A DNA stretch of 7,403 nucleotides, taken from assembly GCA_044359525.1 (NCBI GenBank), contig JBIKLY010000116.1, positions 1-7,403 of the forward strand, given 5' to 3'. The DNA is from CAJBIL01 sp044359525 (GTDB taxonomy: Bacteria; Pseudomonadota; Gammaproteobacteria; Burkholderiales; Rhodocyclaceae). The notes beneath the pieces were generated by a model. It had not been told where the DNA came from. It saw only the letters and a list, made by a program, of their open reading frames with translations, and did no database searches. Below, piece by piece: positions 5,197 to 7,403 of the stretch; position 1 is the first letter of the stretch, and every line of letters starts with the position of its first letter. Position numbers and translations under genes: made by a program.

Positions 5197-5268
5197 GAGA
5201 TCGGCGTATCCATTGGCTTGCAGCCAATGCGTTGCTGCAGAACGCCATTTTATGAGGCTTGCAGGGCA
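5197..5268. repeat. Palindromic repeat element, copy 2 (diverged, partly duplicated)
   Basis: TGCAGAACGCC (5236-5246) and TTGCAGGGCA (5259-5268) repeat the blocks at 235-245 and 258-267 with the same 23-nt offset. Over the 35 nt from 5234, 28 positions match copy 1. Just upstream a second related half unit has TATCCAT (5207-5213) and TTGCAG (5218-5223), also found in copy 1 at 246-252 and 258-263, and GGCTTGCAG occurs twice, 41 nt apart. CATTGGCT/AGCCAATG (5211-5229) forms a perfect 8-bp hairpin with a 3-nt loop. The long perfect arms of copy 1 are not kept here. Confidence 0.5.
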
Positions 5269-5288
5269 GTTGCCATTCGAGGCGCTGT

Positions 5289-5311
5289 CCGATTAATCGG
5301 CGCGGTATACT
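5289..5311 (+). promoter_or_regulatory. Candidate promoter and operator of the methyltransferase gene
   Basis: CCGATTAATCGG (5289-5300) is a perfect 12-bp palindrome. Five bases after it is TATACT (5306-5311), a good -10 box, itself inside GCGCG/CGCGC arms (5300-5316). No good -35 is present at the proper distance, so an activator or a weak basal promoter is possible. Transcription would start near 5318, leaving a leader of about 28 nt before the ATG at 5346. Confidence 0.35.
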
Positions 5312-5345
5312 CGCGCGCTTGATCCGTTAAAGCTGGCGTTTCCTC

Positions 5346-6593
5346 ATGTCTTTGCAAATTCCCCTTGATCTGCCCGTCGACTACGATGTCTCCGGGCTGG
5401 GGCAGGTGTTTACGCCGCCTGCCGTGGTCGACACCATGCGTGCGCTGGTGCGTAATCGCGGGCGGGTACTCGAACCTTCGTGCGGCGATGGTGCTTTTTT
5501 ACGCCATTTCCCCGCAGCGGTCGGCGTCGAGCTCGACCCTCAGCATGCACCGCCTAGTGCACTGGTCATGGATTTTTTCGATTTCCCGGCAAGCGAGCGT
5601 TTCGCCACGATCATCGGCAATCCGCCTTATGTCCGCTATCAGGATATATCTGCCACTACCCGGCAAGGCACACGGCACAGTGTGCTCGACGGGCGTGCCA
5701 ATCTTTACCTGTTTTTCATCGAGAAGTGCCTGCGCCATCTGGCACCCGGCGGTGAATTGATTTTCATCACGCCGCGTGATTTTCTCAAAGCAACTTCGGC
5801 CATACCGCTCAACCGCCTGTTGTTTTCCGCCGGCACCATCACCGACTTCATCGATCTGGGTGACATGAAGCTGTTCGACGGGGCAACACCCAATTGTGCG
5901 ATCTGGCGTTTTGAGTGTGGCAATCTCTCGCGGCGCACGCGCCATGCGATTCTTGGTACGACCGATGGCGTCGCCGGCCTGCAGTGCCTGGCATGGGAAG
6001 AGCGGCATTTCGTCGAGAGCGGCGGGCATCTCTCCTTCACCCGTGGCGACTACGCGCTGCACCTGTCCGACATCGCTTTCGTCAAGGTTGGCGCGGTGTC
6101 CGGTGCTGATGAACTCTACGCCAGTGATGTTTACGGCAACCGCAGTTTTGTCTGTTCGGCAACGGTGGCCAGCGGCGAAACGCGGCGCATGCTCTGGTGC
6201 GAGCCGGGCAAACCGGCACCCAACACGTTGCTGCCGCACAAGGAACGCTTGATCGCACGGCGTATCCGGCCGTTCACCGAAGGCAACTGGTGGCAGTGGG
6301 GTCGTGGCTACCATCAGTCGGCACAACCGCGTGTTTACGTTAACAACAAGACCCGCCGGCCACAGCCCTTCTTCGTTCATCAATGTACGCACTATGACGG
6401 CGCCGTGATGGCGATTTTCCCGCGCGATCCGGCGGTTGATGTGAAGGCACTGGCGGCGGCGCTGAATGATGTCGATTGGGCCGATCTGGGTTTTGTCTGC
6501 GATGGCCGTTTCCTGTTTACCCAGCGCAGTCTGGAGCAGTCACCGCTGCCGGCAAACTTCCGTGCATTTCTGCCCTCCCCCGCTGCGGTGTAA
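5346..6593 (+). CDS. N6-adenine DNA methyltransferase, gamma (M.TaqI/Eco57I-like) type
   Basis: This encodes 415 residues. Motifs appear in the gamma-class order: motif X GQVFTPP (19-25), motif I VLEPSCGDGAFL (41-52) for S-adenosylmethionine, motif II GVELD (60-64), motif III region DFFDF (76-80) and the catalytic motif IV NPPY (92-95). NPPY marks transfer of methyl to the N6 of adenine. The C-terminal half, including LPHKERLIARRIRPFTEG and GRFLFTQRS, fits a target-recognition region as in Eco57I-like enzymes. No nuclease domain is fused and no restriction gene is adjacent, so it is a candidate solitary methyltransferase; its recognition site cannot be read from sequence. The ATG at 5346 leaves 18 residues before motif X, which is reasonable, although no clear Shine-Dalgarno precedes it. 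The gene ends 59 nt before gshA on the same strand and may share a transcript with it. Confidence 0.88.
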   Translation: MSLQIPLDLPVDYDVSGLGQVFTPPAVVDTMRALVRNRGRVLEPSCGDGAFLRHFPAAVGVELDPQHAPPSALVMDFFDFPASERFATIIGNPPYVRYQDISATTRQGTRHSVLDGRANLYLFFIEKCLRHLAPGGELIFITPRDFLKATSAIPLNRLLFSAGTITDFIDLGDMKLFDGATPNCAIWRFECGNLSRRTRHAILGTTDGVAGLQCLAWEERHFVESGGHLSFTRGDYALHLSDIAFVKVGAVSGADELYASDVYGNRSFVCSATVASGETRRMLWCEPGKPAPNTLLPHKERLIARRIRPFTEGNWWQWGRGYHQSAQPRVYVNNKTRRPQPFFVHQCTHYDGAVMAIFPRDPAVDVKALAAALNDVDWADLGFVCDGRFLFTQRSLEQSPLPANFRAFLPSPAAV

Positions 6594-6652
6594 CATGGCG
6601 GGCCAAACATAAGCGGCGTCATTCAACAGCCGCAGCTTTACGGAGAACGCCC

Positions 6653-7403
6653 ATGGTCCCGCACCTCACTACCGCCCTGAACGGCCCGCTGCTCGAACTC
6701 GAGCGCCGCTTCCTCGACGCCACGCCGGATATCGAACGCTGGCTGCGCGGCCAGTGGCAAGAACACACGCCACCTTTCTACGGCTCGGTCGATCTGCGCA
6801 ACTCCGGCTTCAAGCTGGCGCCGGTAGATATGAACCTCTTTCCGGGCGGCTTCAACAACCTGAACGCGGCGTTTCTGCCGCTCTGTGTGCAGGCTGCGAT
6901 GTCGGCGATTGACAAGATCTGTCCGGATGCACGCGACCTGCTGCTGATCCCGGAAAACCACACACGCAATCTGTTCTACCTGCAGAACGTCGCGCAAATC
7001 GCCGCCATCCTGCGCCAGACGGGCCTGAACGTTCGTCTCGGCTCGCTGCTGCCGGAGATCGACAAACCGACGCCGGTTGAATTGCCGAACGGCACGTCAC
7101 TATTGCTCGAGCCTCTGGTGCGCAGCAAGTATCGCTTGGGTCTCGATGGTTTCGATCCCTGCGCGATCCTGCTCAACAACGATCTGTCGGCCGGCATCCC
7201 CGATATTCTGCAGAATCTCAACGAGCAGTTCATGCTGCCGCCGCTGCACGCCGGCTGGGCGGTGCGCCGCAAGTCCAATCACTTTGCTGCCTACGACGAA
7301 GTGGCCGGCGACTTTGCCAAACTGGTCGGCATCGACCCGTGGCAGATCAATCCCTATTTCTCTGTGTGCGACAGCATCAACTTTCACGAGCGGCAGGGCG
7401 AGG
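6653..7403 (+). CDS. gshA: Glutamate-cysteine ligase, Acidithiobacillus type (partial, 3' end outside window)
   Basis: An open frame of 250 codons runs from the ATG at 6653 off the right edge with no stop. It matches the distinct glutamate-cysteine ligase family first defined from Acidithiobacillus ferrooxidans, which joins glutamate and cysteine using ATP in the first step of glutathione synthesis in the cytoplasm. The strongest signature is FYGSVDLRNSGFKLAP at 42-57 followed by VDMNLFPGGFNNL (58-70). LLLIPENHTRN and AGWAVRRKSNHF further on also fit the family. Family members are about 430 residues long as I recall, so a bit over half is present. GGAG at 6642-6645 lies seven bases before the ATG, supporting this start. 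It follows the methyltransferase by 59 nt without an obvious terminator. In related genomes gshB often follows; that lies outside this window. Confidence 0.88.
   Translation, partial: MVPHLTTALNGPLLELERRFLDATPDIERWLRGQWQEHTPPFYGSVDLRNSGFKLAPVDMNLFPGGFNNLNAAFLPLCVQAAMSAIDKICPDARDLLLIPENHTRNLFYLQNVAQIAAILRQTGLNVRLGSLLPEIDKPTPVELPNGTSLLLEPLVRSKYRLGLDGFDPCAILLNNDLSAGIPDILQNLNEQFMLPPLHAGWAVRRKSNHFAAYDEVAGDFAKLVGIDPWQINPYFSVCDSINFHERQGE

Noticed and set aside
5499..6392. 297-codon minus-strand frame opposite the methyltransferase
   Set aside because: The plus-strand frame has a full set of methyltransferase motifs; the antisense frame has none and is a composition effect.
5346..6593. Complete restriction-modification system
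   Set aside because: Only the methyltransferase is visible; no fused or neighbouring restriction endonuclease can be recognised within the window.

Overview
The window looks like a chromosomal segment of a betaproteobacterium, possibly Rhodocyclales or a relative. The main reasons are the Acidithiobacillus-type glutamate-cysteine ligase at the right edge, the high-GC coding style on the right, and a BamE-like lipoprotein and an ISOC2-type hydrolase. This placement is inference from gene families; no rRNA or other taxonomic marker is present.

Layout, left to right. (1) Positions 1-119 hold the end of an unidentified plus-strand gene. (2) Positions 120-477 are a gene-free stretch rich in inverted repeats, including a perfect 20-bp palindrome pair. 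(3) Positions about 478-2038 hold two minus-strand genes of visibly lower GC: an unrecognised protein and, upstream of it, a glycine-zipper outer-membrane lipoprotein. This block looks like accessory DNA. (4) Positions 2039-2540 are a second gene-free stretch. (5) A minus-strand isochorismatase-fold cysteine hydrolase (2541-3083) and a plus-strand BamE-like lipoprotein (3211-3729) diverge from a 127-nt intergenic region. (6) A minus-strand AAA/DUF4143 ATPase (3889-5067) and a plus-strand gamma-type N6-adenine DNA methyltransferase (5346-6593) diverge from a 278-nt region that contains candidate promoters, palindromes and a second, diverged copy of the repeat seen at 192-267. (7) gshA starts at 6653 and runs off the right edge, 59 nt behind the methyltransferase on the same strand.

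How the genes relate. gshA makes gamma-glutamylcysteine, the first step of glutathione synthesis. The methyltransferase and the ATPase could modify or handle DNA, but no restriction enzyme is visible and nothing in the sequence proves that they work together. The two lower-GC genes are the least explained part of the window. I found no tRNA, rRNA, CRISPR array, transposase or convincing integron attC site. No clearly new multi-gene system is demonstrated. The best leads are the dispersed repeat and the lipoprotein/unknown-protein pair.
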